This document shows, piece by piece, positions 9,759 through 21,731 of a DNA stretch of 64,000 nucleotides; within the stretch, counting starts at the first letter, position 1, and each line of letters opens with the position of its first letter. The stretch lies in contig NC_092115.1 in assembly GCF_045679555.1 (NCBI RefSeq), positions 37,425,728-37,489,727 on the forward strand. Direction: 5' to 3'. The stretch comes from Salvelinus alpinus (taxonomy: Eukaryota > Chordata > Actinopteri > Salmoniformes > Salmonidae). A model generated the notes under the pieces. The model did not search any database. It saw nothing but the letters and a program-made list of their open reading frames with translations, and was not told the DNA's origin. Both the position numbers and the translations under genes were made by a program.

Positions 9759-11185
9759 TGTCGTGTCTTTGCTATGCCGGATTAAGTGTTATGACATGCT
9801 ATTCTATAAAATACTTTCTCCGTAATTAATATTACCTGATTGAACTAATCATGTAAATATAATTAACTAGAGAGGAGGGGCACCACAAAATAATATTTAT
9901 AGAGCTGTTATCTTCCGAATAAACTCTTAAAGACCTAATAATATTTTACATCAATAGCAGTCAATATTAATCGTCACCTTATTTCAGTCTCATCTGAAAT
10001 TTGTAAATTCTTGGTTATCTTCACGAACCCTGGCTAACAAGTTGAATCAGCAATACAAAATTGGGTTTAATTATTTATTTACTAAATACCTAACTAAATC
10101 ACACAGAATTACATATACACAGAATAAATCATACCTTGATTAAAAATTACGTCATAAAGGAAAACGTCCCTAGCGGGCGGAACAGATATGACAGCTTGTT
10201 ACACAAAAGAAAAGGGCTGGGTTTGAGTGAAAGAGCGGGAAGACTGAGGAACAAAGGGCGAAGCTGTGCTATCGTAAATACAATATCTTATGCATTCTAA
10301 GTTACCGCCCATTTGGAAAAGGAAAATGCAATAAATATTTACTCTGAGCTGTGCTTCGGTAGGTTGGTGGTAGATGGAAGGCCGTGTTGCCCAACAGAGT
10401 CCTTTGTCCTTTGAAGAATGTCTTTGCTGGTAAATTGGATATGTTGTAGTAACGTCGTTGTGTAGTAGACGGGATACTCTGTCTGTCCTTCCTAGCCTGC
10501 GTTTGCAGCAGCTGTTGCTAACAACGTCTAGGAGGTATCACTTCTATAGTGAATACGAGTTCAAAGTTCATACCATTCACAACCAAAGCTCATGCTGATG
10601 TTGGCTTAGTTCTGTAGTTATTATCTGAACCATTCTGACATAGGACCGTCGTCCTCATCCTCGGAACAGATAGTTAAATTTTCGTCAATGGCTTATATAG
10701 TGGAGGGAGAGGGGTGTGTCTGAAAAGTTTATTACCCATGTCTCTTCACAGGGGCGGGCCACTGGTTGAGCAGAGCCCTAAACTTATGAAAACCCAAATC
10801 TCTCATTTGGAAGCTAAAATTACATTTCATCTCTTCACAAATAATTTCATATTCAAACATTTGAATTAAACAACAATTCCATGTGAATCCGATACCTCTG
10901 ATGTTTATACTTTCCACAGTAGAGTTTATGTCATTCTATCATTGATGAGAATGTGCCAGAGGACAACCGAACTGACATAATATACCTTAAGTACCACCGC
11001 ATATGTTCAGTTGGTCGGATTACCAGAATATAATTCATTTCCCCCCAACTTCTGATGTTCCCAGAATCTCTATGTTAACCAAAGGGGCTTTCTAATGTCA
11101 CATCAGTAGAGTAGGGAGAGGAAAGGGGGGGGGGGGGGGGTATTTATGACTGTCATAAACCTACCCCCAGGCCAACGTCATGACA
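9759..11185 (-). mobile_element. 1.43-kb solo LTR of a retrovirus-like element
   Basis: The ends are TGTC...GACA. The flanks TAGG (9755-9758) and TAAG (11186-11189) are a 4-bp target duplication with one mismatch. On the minus strand CTATATAAG near 10700 is a good TATA box, which sets the orientation. No coding sequence is present. Its length and 4-bp duplication suit an endogenous-retrovirus LTR, but the class is not established. A run of about 16 G lies at about 11127-11142. Confidence 0.7.
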
Positions 11186-12726
11186 TAAGAGTGATGGTTG
11201 CTGATAATGGGCTAAACTTTTGAACGGTAGTGTACATACAGTTGAAGTCGGAAGTTTACATACACTTAGGTTGGAGTCATTAAAACTCGTTTTTCAACCA
11301 CTCCACAAATTTCTTGTTAATTCTTGCCACTAGGGGGGTGCTATTTCGACATAGCACAAATGTGTATACAATGTAAACGGTCTCCTACTCAATTCTTGCT
11401 CGTACAATATGCATATTATTCTTACTATTGGATAGAAAACACTCTCTAGTTTCTAAAACCGTTGGAATTATGTCTGTAAGTGAAACAGAACTCGACTTAG
11501 AGCACTTTTCCTATGTCTGTGTGAGAATGGGAAATTCTATCATCTGCTTTGAGACCTGTCTTTAACTTTGCCTGTCTTCTATTGGTTGAGATGCACTGCA
11601 TACGCCTTCCCCTGGCTGTTAGCGAATAGGGAGAGTTGAAATTACGTCTCTACGTATTTCCCAAAGTTTTTAAATTGATTGGAACCGAGGTGTCCGACCT
11701 TTTGGGACTTCGCGCTGACGCAAAGAGGGTCTTGGCATGTCTTTTTAGAACGTCTGGTTTTAGCTCCTAGAAGTATCCGGCTCTGTTTTTATTCGCTATA
11801 GGCTTTAAAGACATCATAATCTTGTTATTTTGAACCGAATTATACCAGTTTAGGTCAGTATATTGCGATTTTCAGGTATTTATTTCCATGGCGCTGTAGA
11901 AACGTGGGTGTCTCTCTCTCGAATGCCATTCTGTACTGCTAATTGCAACTTCGAGGGAAACATTCTCCAACCCAGCAACGATTCTTTTGGCCAACGGACA
12001 CCTTTCACAAGATTCTGATGGGAGTTCAGCTAATAGTAGGTACTATTTATGCTGATAAAACGTTGTTCTGTTGAAAAAGAAAAATGTATTAGACGCCATT
12101 ATTTTCCATGTAGCATTGCGCTATCGCACCCTGTATTGTACCCAGTATTGCGCAGTAAGGTTAATTTTAAAAATGTAATTCAGCGATTGCATTAAGAACT
12201 AATTTCTCTTTCAATTGCTGTCCAACCTGTATTTTTTTAGTCAAGTTTATGAATATTTTTCGATAAGATTAGGTGCCTTTCCAAAATGGCGCCGGACAGA
12301 TTGCTTGATTTTTTGCCCACTAAACACGTTGTGTAACCACGAATTGTGCGGCTAAATATGCACATTTTCGAACAAACTATATGCATTGTGTAATATGATG
12401 TTACAGGACTGTCATCTGAAGAATTCTGAGAAGGTTAGTGAAAAAATTAATAGCGTTTGGTGGTTTATAACGTTATTGCTATTTTTGGCTTGAATCAATG
12501 CTACTGTGTGACTGACTTGTAGTAAGCTAAGATAACGCTATATTGTGTTTTCGCTGTAAAACACTTAGAAAATCTGACATACGCTGTGTATTTTTAAGAA
12601 ATGTTTTATGATGAGTAATTAGCTAATACACGATGGTCTCTGTAGTTATTCTAGTCATTTTAGTGATAGTTGTAATGGGGGCTGCAATTGTAAACTATGA
12701 TTTATACCTGAAATATGCACATTTTT

Positions 12727-14228
12727 ACAAATCAGCCGGGCTAGATAATCTGGACCCTTTCTTTCTAAAACTATCTGCTGAAATTGTGGCCACCCCTATT
12801 ACTAGCCTCTTCAACCTCTCTTTCGTGTCGTCTGAGATTCCCAAAGATTGGAAAGCAGCTGCGGTTATCCCCCTCTTCAAAGGGGGGGACACTCTTGACC
12901 CTAACAGCTACAGACCTATATCTATCCTACCCTGCCTTTCTAAGGTCTTCGAAAGCCAAGTCAACAAACAGATTACCGACCATTTCGAATCCCACCATAC
13001 CTTCTCCGCTATGCAATCTGGTCTCAGAGCTGGTCATGGGTGCACCTCAGCCACGCTCAAGGTCATAAACGATATCTTAACCGCCATCGATAGGAAACAA
13101 TACTGTGCAGCCGTATTCATTGACCTGGCCAAGGCTTTTGACTCTGTCAATCACCACATCCTCATCGGCAGACTCGACAGCCTTGGTTTCTCTAATGATT
13201 GCCTCGCCTGGTTCACCAACTACTTCTCTGATCGAGTTCAGTGTGTCAAATCGGAGGGTCTGTTGTCCGGGCCTCTGGCAGTCTCTATGGGGGTGCCACA
13301 GGGTTCAATTCTTGGACCGACTCTCTTCTCTGTATACATCAATGATGTCGCTCTTGCTGCTGGTGATTCTCTGATCCACCTCTACGCAGACGACACTATT
13401 CTGTATACTTCTGGCCCTTCTTTTGACACTGTGTTAACAACCCTCCAGGCGAGCTTCAATGCCATACAACTCTCCTTCCGTGGCCTCCAATTGCTCTTAA
13501 ATACAAGTAAAACTAAATGCATGCTCTTCAACCGATCGCTGCCTGCACCTGCCCGCCTGTCCAACATCACTACTCTGGATAGTTCTGACTTAGAATATGT
13601 GGACAACTACAAATACCTAGGTGTCTGGTTAGACTGTAAACTCTCCTTCCAGACTCACATCAAACATCTCCAATCCAAAGTCAAATCTAGAATTGGCTTC
13701 CTATTCCGCAACAAAGCATCCTTTACTCATGCTGCCAAACATACCCTTGTAAAACTGACCATCCTACCAATCCTCGACTTCGGTGATGTCATTTACAAAA
13801 TAGCCTCCAAAACCCTACTCAATAAATTGGATGCAGTCTATCACAGTGCCATCCGTTTTGTCACCAAAGCCCCATATACTACCCACCACTGCGACCTGTA
13901 CACTCTCGTTGGCTGGCCCTCGCTTCATACTCGTCGCCAAACCCACTGGTTCCAGGTCATCTACAAGACCCTGCTAGGTAAAGTCCCCCCTTATCTCAGC
14001 TCGCTGGTCACCATAGCAGCACCTACCTGTAGCACGCGCTCCAGCAGGTATATCTCTCTAGTCACCCCCAAAACCAATTCTTCCTTTGGACGCCTCTCCT
14101 TCCAGTTCTCTGCTGCCAATGACTGGAACGAACTACAAAAATCTCTGAAACTGGAAACACTTATCTCCCTCACTAGCTTTAAGCACCAGCTGTCAGAGCA
14201 GCTCATAGATTACTGCACCTGTACATAG
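12727..14228 (+). CDS. LINE reverse transcriptase, 5'-truncated but open
   Basis: About 500 codons without a stop encode the RT domain of a non-LTR retrotransposon. Visible are the finger motif YRPISILPCLSKVFE, motif A AFDSVNHH (D at 13140), GVPQGSILGPTLFSVYIND, the catalytic YADD (from 13383) and a C-terminal region ending in CTCT. The frame continues upstream to an ATG at 12633, but those 31 codons lie in element D and are not LINE sequence. The upstream endonuclease is lost, so it is not a functional gene, though the lack of stops suggests a fairly recent copy. Confidence 0.85.
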
Positions 14229-14677
14229 CCCATCTATAATTTAGCCCAAACAACTACCTCTTTACCTACTGTATTTATTTATCTATTTATTTTGCTCCTT
14301 TGCACCCCATTATTTCTGTCTCTACTTTGCGCTTTCTTCCACTGCAAACCAACCATTCCAGTGTTTTTATTTTTTATTTTACTTGCTGTGTTGTATTCAC
14401 TTCGCCTCCATGGCCTTTTATATTTTTATTTATTTATACATATATTTGTTTGCCTTCACCTCCCTTATCTCACCTCACTTGCTCACATTATATATAGACT
14501 TATTTTTTTCACTGTATTATTGACTATATGATTGTTTTACTCCATGTGTAACTATGTGTTGTTGTATGTGTCGAACTGCTTTGCTTTATCTTGGCCAGGT
14601 CGCAATTGTAAATGAGAACGTGTTCTCAATTTGCCTACCTGGTTAAATAAAGGTTAAATAAAAAAAAAATTAAAACA
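12727..14677 (+). mobile_element. 5'-truncated LINE, jockey-group (L2/CR1/RSg-1-like)
   Basis: Inserted in element D with ATTTTT on both sides (12721-12726 and 14678-14683), as expected of target-primed reverse transcription. It carries the reverse transcriptase and a 3' UTR ending in CCTGGTTAAATAAAGGTTAA. The endonuclease domain is missing. The same 3' tail appears at 46977-47200, and a related one in the SINEs. Confidence 0.85.
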
Positions 14678-15078
14678 ATTTTTCTAACAAAACCTATGCT
14701 ATACAATAAATATGTTATCAGACTGTCATCTGATGAGAATTGTTTCTTGGTTAGTGGCTATTTATATCTTTATTTGGTCGAATTTGTGATAGCTACTGAT
14801 GCAGTAAAAAAAATGGTGGAGTAAAAAAAGTGGTGTCTTTTGCTAACGTGGTTAGCTAATAGATTTACATATTGTGTCTTCCCTGTAAAACATTTAAAAA
14901 ATCAGAGATGATGGCTTGAATCACAAGATCTGTATCTTTCATTTGGTGTCTTGGACTTGTGATTTCATGAACATTTTATTTTATGATATCCCTGTAACTT
15001 TAGGCTAGGCTATGCTAGTCAGCTTTTGTGATGGGGGGGATCCCGGATCCGGGTTTGTGACTCGTGAAAGGTTAACAA

Positions 15079-15889
<811 letters not shown>

Positions 15890-16334
15890 TTGAGTGTATG
15901 TAAACTTCTGACCCACTGGGAATGTGATGAAAGAAATAAAAGCTGAAATAAATCATTCTCTCTACTATTATTCTGACATTTCACATTCTTAAAATAAAGT
16001 GGTGATCCTAACTGACCAAAGACAGGAATTTTTACTAGGATTAAATGTCAGGAATTGTGAAAACTGAGTTTAAATGTACAGTGAGGGAAAAAAGTATTTG
16101 ATCCCCTGCTGATTTTGTACGTTTGCCCACTGACAAAGAAATTATCAGTCTATAATTTTAATGGTAGGTTTATTTGAACAGTGAGAGACAGAATAACAAC
16201 AAAAATATCCAGAAAAATGCATGTCAAAAATGTTATAAATTGATTTGCATTTTAATGAGGGAAATAAGTATTTGACCCCTTCTCAATCAAAAAGATTTCT
16301 GGCTCCCAGGTGTCTTTCATACAGGTAACGAACG

Positions 16335-16395
16335 GAGATTAGGAGCACACTCTTAAAAGGAGTGCTCCTAATCTCAGTTTCTTACCTGTATAAAA
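16335..16395 (+). promoter_or_regulatory. perfect hairpin and TATA box upstream of Tc1-C transposase
   Basis: GAGATTAGGAGCAC (16335-16348) and GTGCTCCTAATCTC (16362-16375) are perfect 14-bp complementary arms around a 13-nt loop. TATAAAA follows at 16389-16395, about 50 bp before the transposase ATG. The TATA box is a plausible promoter; a role for the hairpin is unproven. Confidence 0.6.
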
Positions 16396-16445
16396 GATAC
16401 CTGTCCACAGAAGCAATCAATCAATCAGATTCCAAACTCTCCACC

Positions 16446-17459
16446 ATGGCCAAGACCAAAGAGCTCTCCAAGGATGTCAGGGACAAGATTGTAGACCTAC
16501 ACAAGGCTGGAATGGGCTACAAGACCATCGCCAAGCAGCTTGGTGAGAAGGTGACAACAGTTTCTGTGATTATTCGCAAATGGAAGAAACACAAAAGAAC
16601 TGTCAATCTCCCTCAGCCTGGGGCTCCATGCAAGATCTCACCTCGTGGAGTTGCAATGATCATGAGAACGGTGAGGAATCAGCCCAGAACTACACAGGAG
16701 GATCTTGTCAATGATCTCAAGGCAGCTGGGACCATAGTCATCAAGAAAACAATTGGTAACACACTATGCCGTGAAGGACTGAAATCCTGCAGCGCCCGCA
16801 AGGTCCCCCTGCTCAAGAAAGCACATATACATGCCCGTCTGAAGTTTGCCAATGAACATCTGAATGATTCAGAGGACAACTGGGTGAACGTGTTGTGGTC
16901 AGATGAGACCAACATGGAGTTCTTTGGCATCAACCCAACTTGCCGTGTTTGGAGGAGGAGGAATGCTGCCTATGACCCCAAGAAACCATCCCCACCGTCA
17001 AACATGGAGGTGGAAACATTATGCTTTGGGGGTGTTTTTCTGCTAAAGGGACAGGACAACTTCACCGCATCAAAGGGACGATGGACGGGGCCATGTACCG
17101 TCAAATGTACCGTCAAACCCTCAGCCAGGGTATTGAAAATGGGTCGTGGATGGGTATTCCAGCATGACAATGACCCAAAACACACGGCCAAGGCAACAAA
17201 GGAGTGGCTCAAGAAGAAGCACATTAAGGTCCTGGAGTGGCCTAGCCAGTCTCCAGACCTTAATCCCATAGAAAATCTGTGGAGGGAGCTGAAGGTTCGA
17301 GTTGCCAAACGTCAGCCTCGAAACCTTAATGACTTGAAGAAGATCTGCAAAGAGGAGTGGGACAAAATCCCTCCTGAGATGTGTGCAAACCTGGTGGCCA
17401 ACTACAAGAAACGTCTGACCTCTGTGATTGCCAACAAGGGTTTTGCCACCAAGTACTAA
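16446..17459 (+). CDS. Tc1-C transposase, open but internally scrambled
   Basis: Tc1 transposases cut and paste their own element through a DDE catalytic domain. The start ATG 16446 (CACCATGG context) gives 337 codons, the usual family length. Residues 1-110 are the paired helix-turn-helix region. The catalytic residues are in [14 protein letters not shown] and NPIENLW. Between the first two, from about 16980, a one-base loss puts roughly 45 codons out of frame. A 12-bp tandem duplication (ATGTACCGTCAA at 17093-17104 and 17105-17116), with loss of adjacent sequence, restores the frame. The frame stays open, but part of the catalytic core is nonsense, so activity is unlikely. An in-frame upstream ATG (16362) overlaps the hairpin. 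Confidence 0.9.
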   Translation: MAKTKELSKDVRDKIVDLHKAGMGYKTIAKQLGEKVTTVSVIIRKWKKHKRTVNLPQPGAPCKISPRGVAMIMRTVRNQPRTTQEDLVNDLKAAGTIVIKKTIGNTLCREGLKSCSARKVPLLKKAHIHARLKFANEHLNDSEDNWVNVLWSDETNMEFFGINPTCRVWRRRNAAYDPKKPSPPSNMEVETLCFGGVFLLKGQDNFTASKGRWTGPCTVKCTVKPSARVLKMGRGWVFQHDNDPKHTAKATKEWLKKKHIKVLEWPSQSPDLNPIENLWRELKVRVAKRQPRNLNDLKKICKEEWDKIPPEMCANLVANYKKRLTSVIANKGFATKY

Positions 17460-17716
17460 GTCATGTTTTGCAGAGGGGTCAAATACTTATTTCCCTCATT
17501 AAAATGCAAATCAATTCATAACATTTTTGACATGCGTTTTTCTGGATTTTTTTGTTGATATTCTGTCTCTCACTGTTCAAATAAACCTACCATTAAAATT
17601 ATAGACTGATCATTTCTTTGTCAGTGGGCAAACGTACAAAATCAGCAGGGGATCAAATACTTTTTTCCCTCACTGTATTTGGCTAAGGTGTATGTAAACT
17701 TCCGACTTCAACTGTA

Positions 17717-17893
17717 TATCTTATTGTTATTTACTGCTGCTGTTTAATTATTCGTTATTCTTATCTCTTACTTTTTGGGGGGTATTTTCTTAAAATTACA
17801 TTGTTGGATAAGGGTTTGTAAGTAAGCATTTCACTGTAAGGTGAAATTTGTTGTATTCGTCGCATGTGACAAATACAATTTGATTTGATTTGA
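17717..17893 (+). mobile_element. LINE 3' end, 5'-truncated
   Basis: AAGTAAGCATTTCACTGTAA, then GTGACAAATACAATTTGATT and a short TTTGA repeat: the standard 3' terminus of an abundant salmonid LINE. The LINE at 59513-61283 has the same type of end in the other orientation. No coding sequence remains. Confidence 0.75.
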
Positions 17894-19146
17894 ATGTGCC
17901 TCGGGGCCCCAAATGCCGTAGTCCGGCCCTGCCTTGCCCTTTGCTCTCTGTTCTTGTCTATTCTTTTTGACAGTTGGAGTTGGAGTGCCACAACCTCAAA
18001 CACCCAGCAGTCTTCAGTGGTTTCCAGTTTCTGCTCCCTCGTCAGAACTGCAGCAGAAAGCCATACAAATATTTATCCGCTGTCTCCCCCCCTCTCACTT
18101 TTCATTTCTGTCACAGTCCCCATATCCCTCTTTTCCTCTATTCCCTCTCTCAGCTCTTTCTGTCTTTCTTCGCTCTCCCACACACTCTCTGAATCCCTCT
18201 TCCCCCTCTCCCTTTCCCTCCCTCTTTCTCTCCCTATCCCTCTCTGTCCCTCTTCCCATCCTTTTCTCTCTGCCCCGCTCTCGCTCTCCCGCTTCTTCTA
18301 TCCCTCTCCCTATCATGTTCTCTCTGCCCCCCCTTTCTCTTCCCTTTGATCTCTCTCTCTCTCCTCTGTCTCAGGACAGATCTCCTCTCATTACGTTGAT
18401 GGTGGTAATGATTCAGTTCACTGGTGCTATGCTCTCTCTCTCTCATCAGCACCTCTCCAAGGCCTTTTTCAGCAGTCTGCTCATGCAGCCCTTTTCGCTT
18501 CAAGGGCACAGGGGCAGCATTGCGCCTGGTCCTCTGCCCCTCTGTCCTGTGGATCCATCGTAGGCACTTGACCATTAACATAGCACTTGACCATTAACCA
18601 TGGTAAGCAATGCTCCCTAACCACCTAGAACCACATTCAATCCATTTAAATGAAATTATTTTTTACTTTATTCTCTGTGAACTATAACAAATGCAATATG
18701 TGCTGTGTCTTACCTGTGATCCTCATGGCTGCTCATTACCAAAGTTCCCTTGATCTAACAGCTCTGTACGGCTGATCCTTATGTGAGCGTTATTATGGTT
18801 CCTTGTTTCTGATCTTTACTGAGTAGGGTACTGCCTCTCTGCCTCTGGCTGGCTGCTGTCCCTCTCTCTCTGTTGTTCTTAAGCACTGCCTTGTAAAGAT
18901 GCACTGCGGCTCTTCGTTGTCAGTCCTTCACCAGCGTCGTCCCCTAACATGAAACATTAAAGGCTTTTTCTCACCTCCAAGCAGAATTGCTCCTCCTGTT
19001 CTTTTTGACTCGTTTGCTGCTTTCATCTGTTTTTCTGTTTACTGCAATCACAACGACCCTTCCTACTCCCACAACGACCCTTACTACTCCCACAACGACC
19101 CTTAGACACAGACACTATGCACACAGACCTTCATCCTCTTTGTCGC

Positions 19147-19148
<2 letters not shown>
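17894..19148. other. non-coding, with a long pyrimidine tract
   Basis: About 18085-18370 is nearly all C and T, mostly CTCT and CCCT motifs, and could form triplex DNA. The open frames here are artefacts of this composition. No gene or transposon seen. Confidence 0.6.

Positions 19149-19234
<86 letters not shown>
19149..19234. repeat. (CA)n microsatellite
   Basis: About 43 uninterrupted CA units. Confidence 0.98.
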
Positions 19235-19237
<3 letters not shown>

Positions 19238-20318
19238 TCATCTGTTTTCCGTCTATCTCTCCCTTTACGCACACGCACACACACACACACGTCTGGTTGA
19301 TTGTTGGGATTCATTTGTTTGTTTGTTTCACCTGAGTCTTGTAATGCCTGGCTCTGATCCGGCTGATGTAGCCTTGGCTTTTATCTCACTAATTGGCAGA
19401 TCTGAGCTCAGCTGGGATCCCACCAGAGGGCCGTGTGAGGCAGGGCTCAGCCAGCGAGGGGTTAAACACTGAGTGGGTTTAATGAAGGGTTAAAGCAGGA
19501 GATGAAAGGACGGGGCTGGAGGCCTTCGGCCGGGCCGCCCAGGGTGATTTGGGCAAGGTGGTGTGTGGGGTGTGACAGGCTGCTCTTGGTTGCAAGGATA
19601 TTGTTTTATTTGATTAAGTCACAGACACACAGGGTTTTGGATGGTTTTGTTTATTCCACATGAATACAGCCGACCCTGTACACACGTTGACCCCTCCATC
19701 CTTCCTCTGGAAATAGCTTTAGCCACACCTGAGGTCTCAGGTCACACACTGCTCTGTGCAGGTGTGTCCCTGGTAGCAGCTGTGACACATGGACACACGC
19801 GAATGGACACACGGACACACATACGCTTACACGCACGCACGCACGCACACACAGACACACACACCATCAGTGTATTTTATTTTTCTACAGAAACAGTACA
19901 CCGCCTTTCTCTTTGTTCAATGTTTCAAGAACAACCGTGGCATCGGAGAAGCATTCCTGTCAGAGATTTCAATTTTCTCCATCTCTCCTTGTAATTCTCT
20001 TCTCAAGAGTAGGCTGCACTTCTGCAAAACTTCTCGATCCTTTCAAATCTCTCTCACTGAAGCTATGCTATTTACTGGTGTGAGAGTGTGTGGGTGTGTG
20101 TGCTGAGTCGTTTTATAATTATGTGTCTGTCTGGTTGTGTATTGATGTCTGTGTTTGGGAGTATTTGTATGTTCTCTGCGTGCCTGTCTGTCTGTCTGTC
20201 TGCCTGTCTGCCTCTCTATGTCCTCGTTGACTCTCACTGCGTGTGTCGGAATTGATCAGTATCCTGTACCTCCCTTCACCTCGGGCTAATTGTGTGTGTA
20301 TGTCTGTATCTGAGTGTG

Positions 20319-20349
<31 letters not shown>

Positions 20350-21032
20350 ACTTGCTCATCTCTGTAAGTGTATCTGGTGTCGTCTTCTCACCTGTCAGTC
20401 AGAAGCTTCTCTCAGCAGGGCTTTAGCTATCTATAAAAGGAAGGTCACAGAGCCTCAAAGACAGAGATGAGCTAGGACTCCACTGCCTTATGATTACAGC
20501 ACAATACCCCTGCACTCGCTCTGGGAAACATCTGAGCACATGGCAAGGATGAAGAGATGGGGTGAACCAGGGGATAGCCGGACACAGGCACACACACACA
20601 CACACACACACACACTGGTTCAAGCTAAGCCGAGGTGATGCTAGGTTTGATAGTAAGAAGAGTAAATTACTCCCCACATACGGCGATGGAGGATCTTGTG
20701 TACAGGAGAGCTTGGATTTCTACCATATGAAACATGGGAGTTATGGGAAAAAGTGATTGAGGTGGAGAGAGAGGGAGCAGATGGGTCAGCCATCTGGTGG
20801 ATGGCGAAAAAGCGAGGGAGATGAAAAGAAGAGGGAGGGAGCGCTGGAGAGATGTAGATAAGGGAGCGATGCATGGGAAATATCCATGTGTACAAGTTTG
20901 AGTGTGTCGGTGCGCGCGTGCGCGTGCGCGTTTATTTAGTCAAAGGAGATTCAGGTGTGAGCATGCAGCTGAGTTCATACCACACACTGTTGAGCGCACT
21001 ACCATACACACATTAACTACAACACGCTACAG
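19235..21032. other. single-copy non-coding sequence with short microsatellites
   Basis: Small CA/TG tracts near 19270, 19830, 20325 and 20590. No credible gene and no recognised transposon. Confidence 0.5.
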
Positions 21033-21209
21033 CAGGGTTTCCCAAACTCGGTCCTCGGGACCCCAAGGGCTGTACGTTTTGGTTTTGATCTGATTCAAAT
21101 GATCAAAGCTTGATGATTAGTTGATTATTTGAATCAGCCGTGTAGTGACAGGGCAAAAACCAAAACGTGCACCCCTTGGGTCCCCAAGGACCGAGTTTGG
21201 GAAACACTG
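21033..21209. mobile_element. hAT-type MITE
   Basis: 177 bp, with about 50-bp terminal inverted repeats beginning CAGGGTTTCCCAAACTCGGT; the right end is a close reverse complement. The 8-bp flanks CGCTACAG (21025-21032) and TGCTGGAG (21210-21217) match at 5 of 8 positions, a decayed hAT-length target duplication. Non-coding. Confidence 0.75.
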
Positions 21210-21253
21210 TGCTGGAGGCAGGAGGACACACCCCACACACATGGGCACACATA

Positions 21254-21729
21254 CAGGTAACTGCCAAAATAATGGAGTAAATGAGGGATACAAAGTATAT
21301 TGAAAGCAGGTGCTGCCACACAGGTGTGGTTCCTGAGTTAATTAAGCAATTAACATCCCATCATGCAAATTATTTTGGCTACCATGGCTATGCCCCGATA
21401 GGATGACAATGCCCCCATCCACAGGGCACGAGTGGTCCCTGAATGGTTTGATGAGCATGAAAATGATGTTAACCATATGCCACGGCCATCTCAGTCACCA
21501 AATCTCAACCCAATTGACCACTTATGGGAGATTCTGGAGTGGAGCCTGAGACAGCGTTCTCCCACCACCATCAACAAAACACCAGGTGATGGCATTTCTT
21601 GTGGAAGAATGGTGTTGCATCCCTCCAATGGAGTTCCAGACACTTGTAGAATCTATGCCAAGGTGCATTGAAGCTGTTCTGGCTCGTGGTGGCCCAATGC
21701 CCAATTTCCTTTATTTTGGCAGCTACTTG
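21254..21729 (+). mobile_element. internally deleted Tc1-like element
   Basis: The left end CAGGTAACTGCCAAAATAA and right end TTATTTTGGCAGCTACTTG are inverted repeats, each next to TA. At 476 bp it keeps only the C-terminal part of a transposase. Confidence 0.75.
21432..21671 (+). pseudogene. Tc1 transposase C-terminal fragment
   Basis: The segment PSQSPNLNPIDHLWEILEW corresponds to the third catalytic region of Tc1 transposases, where NPIE is normal; here the E is D. The frame then diverges before ending at 21671. The DNA-binding domain and first two catalytic residues are gone. Confidence 0.75.
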
Positions 21730-21731
21730 TA

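Larger units (their letters stand above)
4104..11232 (-). mobile_element. Tc1-like element A, host of two later insertions
   Basis: The left end CACTACCGTTCAAAAGT (4104) is the reverse complement of the right end ACTTTTGAACGGTAGTG (to 11232), and both ends abut TA. Only about 750 bp is Tc1 sequence: 4104-4258, 9208-9758 and 11190-11232. The rest is an LTR retrotransposon and a solo LTR inserted later. A fragment of transposase is left on the minus strand. The element is dead and is the oldest layer of this nest. Confidence 0.85.
11321..15071 (+). mobile_element. TTAA-flanked element D, carrying a LINE
   Basis: TTAA flanks it at 11317-11320 and 15072-15075. The same-family Tc1 copy at 25312-25315 shows the unoccupied site with a single TTAA. 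The left end (CTTGCCACTAGGGGGG) and a segment with ATATGCATATTAT and GATAGAAAACACTCT match, in reverse, elements at 32547-33553, 50275-51214 and 57279-58287. A TTAA target suggests piggyBac, but no transposase is present. Without the LINE it is about 1.8 kb. Confidence 0.75.
16079..17675 (+). mobile_element. Tc1-like element C, near-complete
   Basis: 1597 bp, with about 204-bp terminal inverted repeats (16079-16282 and 17472-17675) starting CAGTGAGGGAAAAAAGTATT, and TA on both sides (16077-16078, 17676-17677). It interrupts the 3' part of Tc1-B. The repeats are very similar to each other, so this is a comparatively young copy. Confidence 0.95.

Noticed and set aside
14292..14531. Hydrophobic open frames after the LINE RT
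   Set aside because: They lie in the LINE 3' UTR and have AT-rich, membrane-like composition by chance.
17894..18581. Ser/Pro/Leu-rich open frames over a pyrimidine tract
   Set aside because: Composition artefact; frames exist on both strands.
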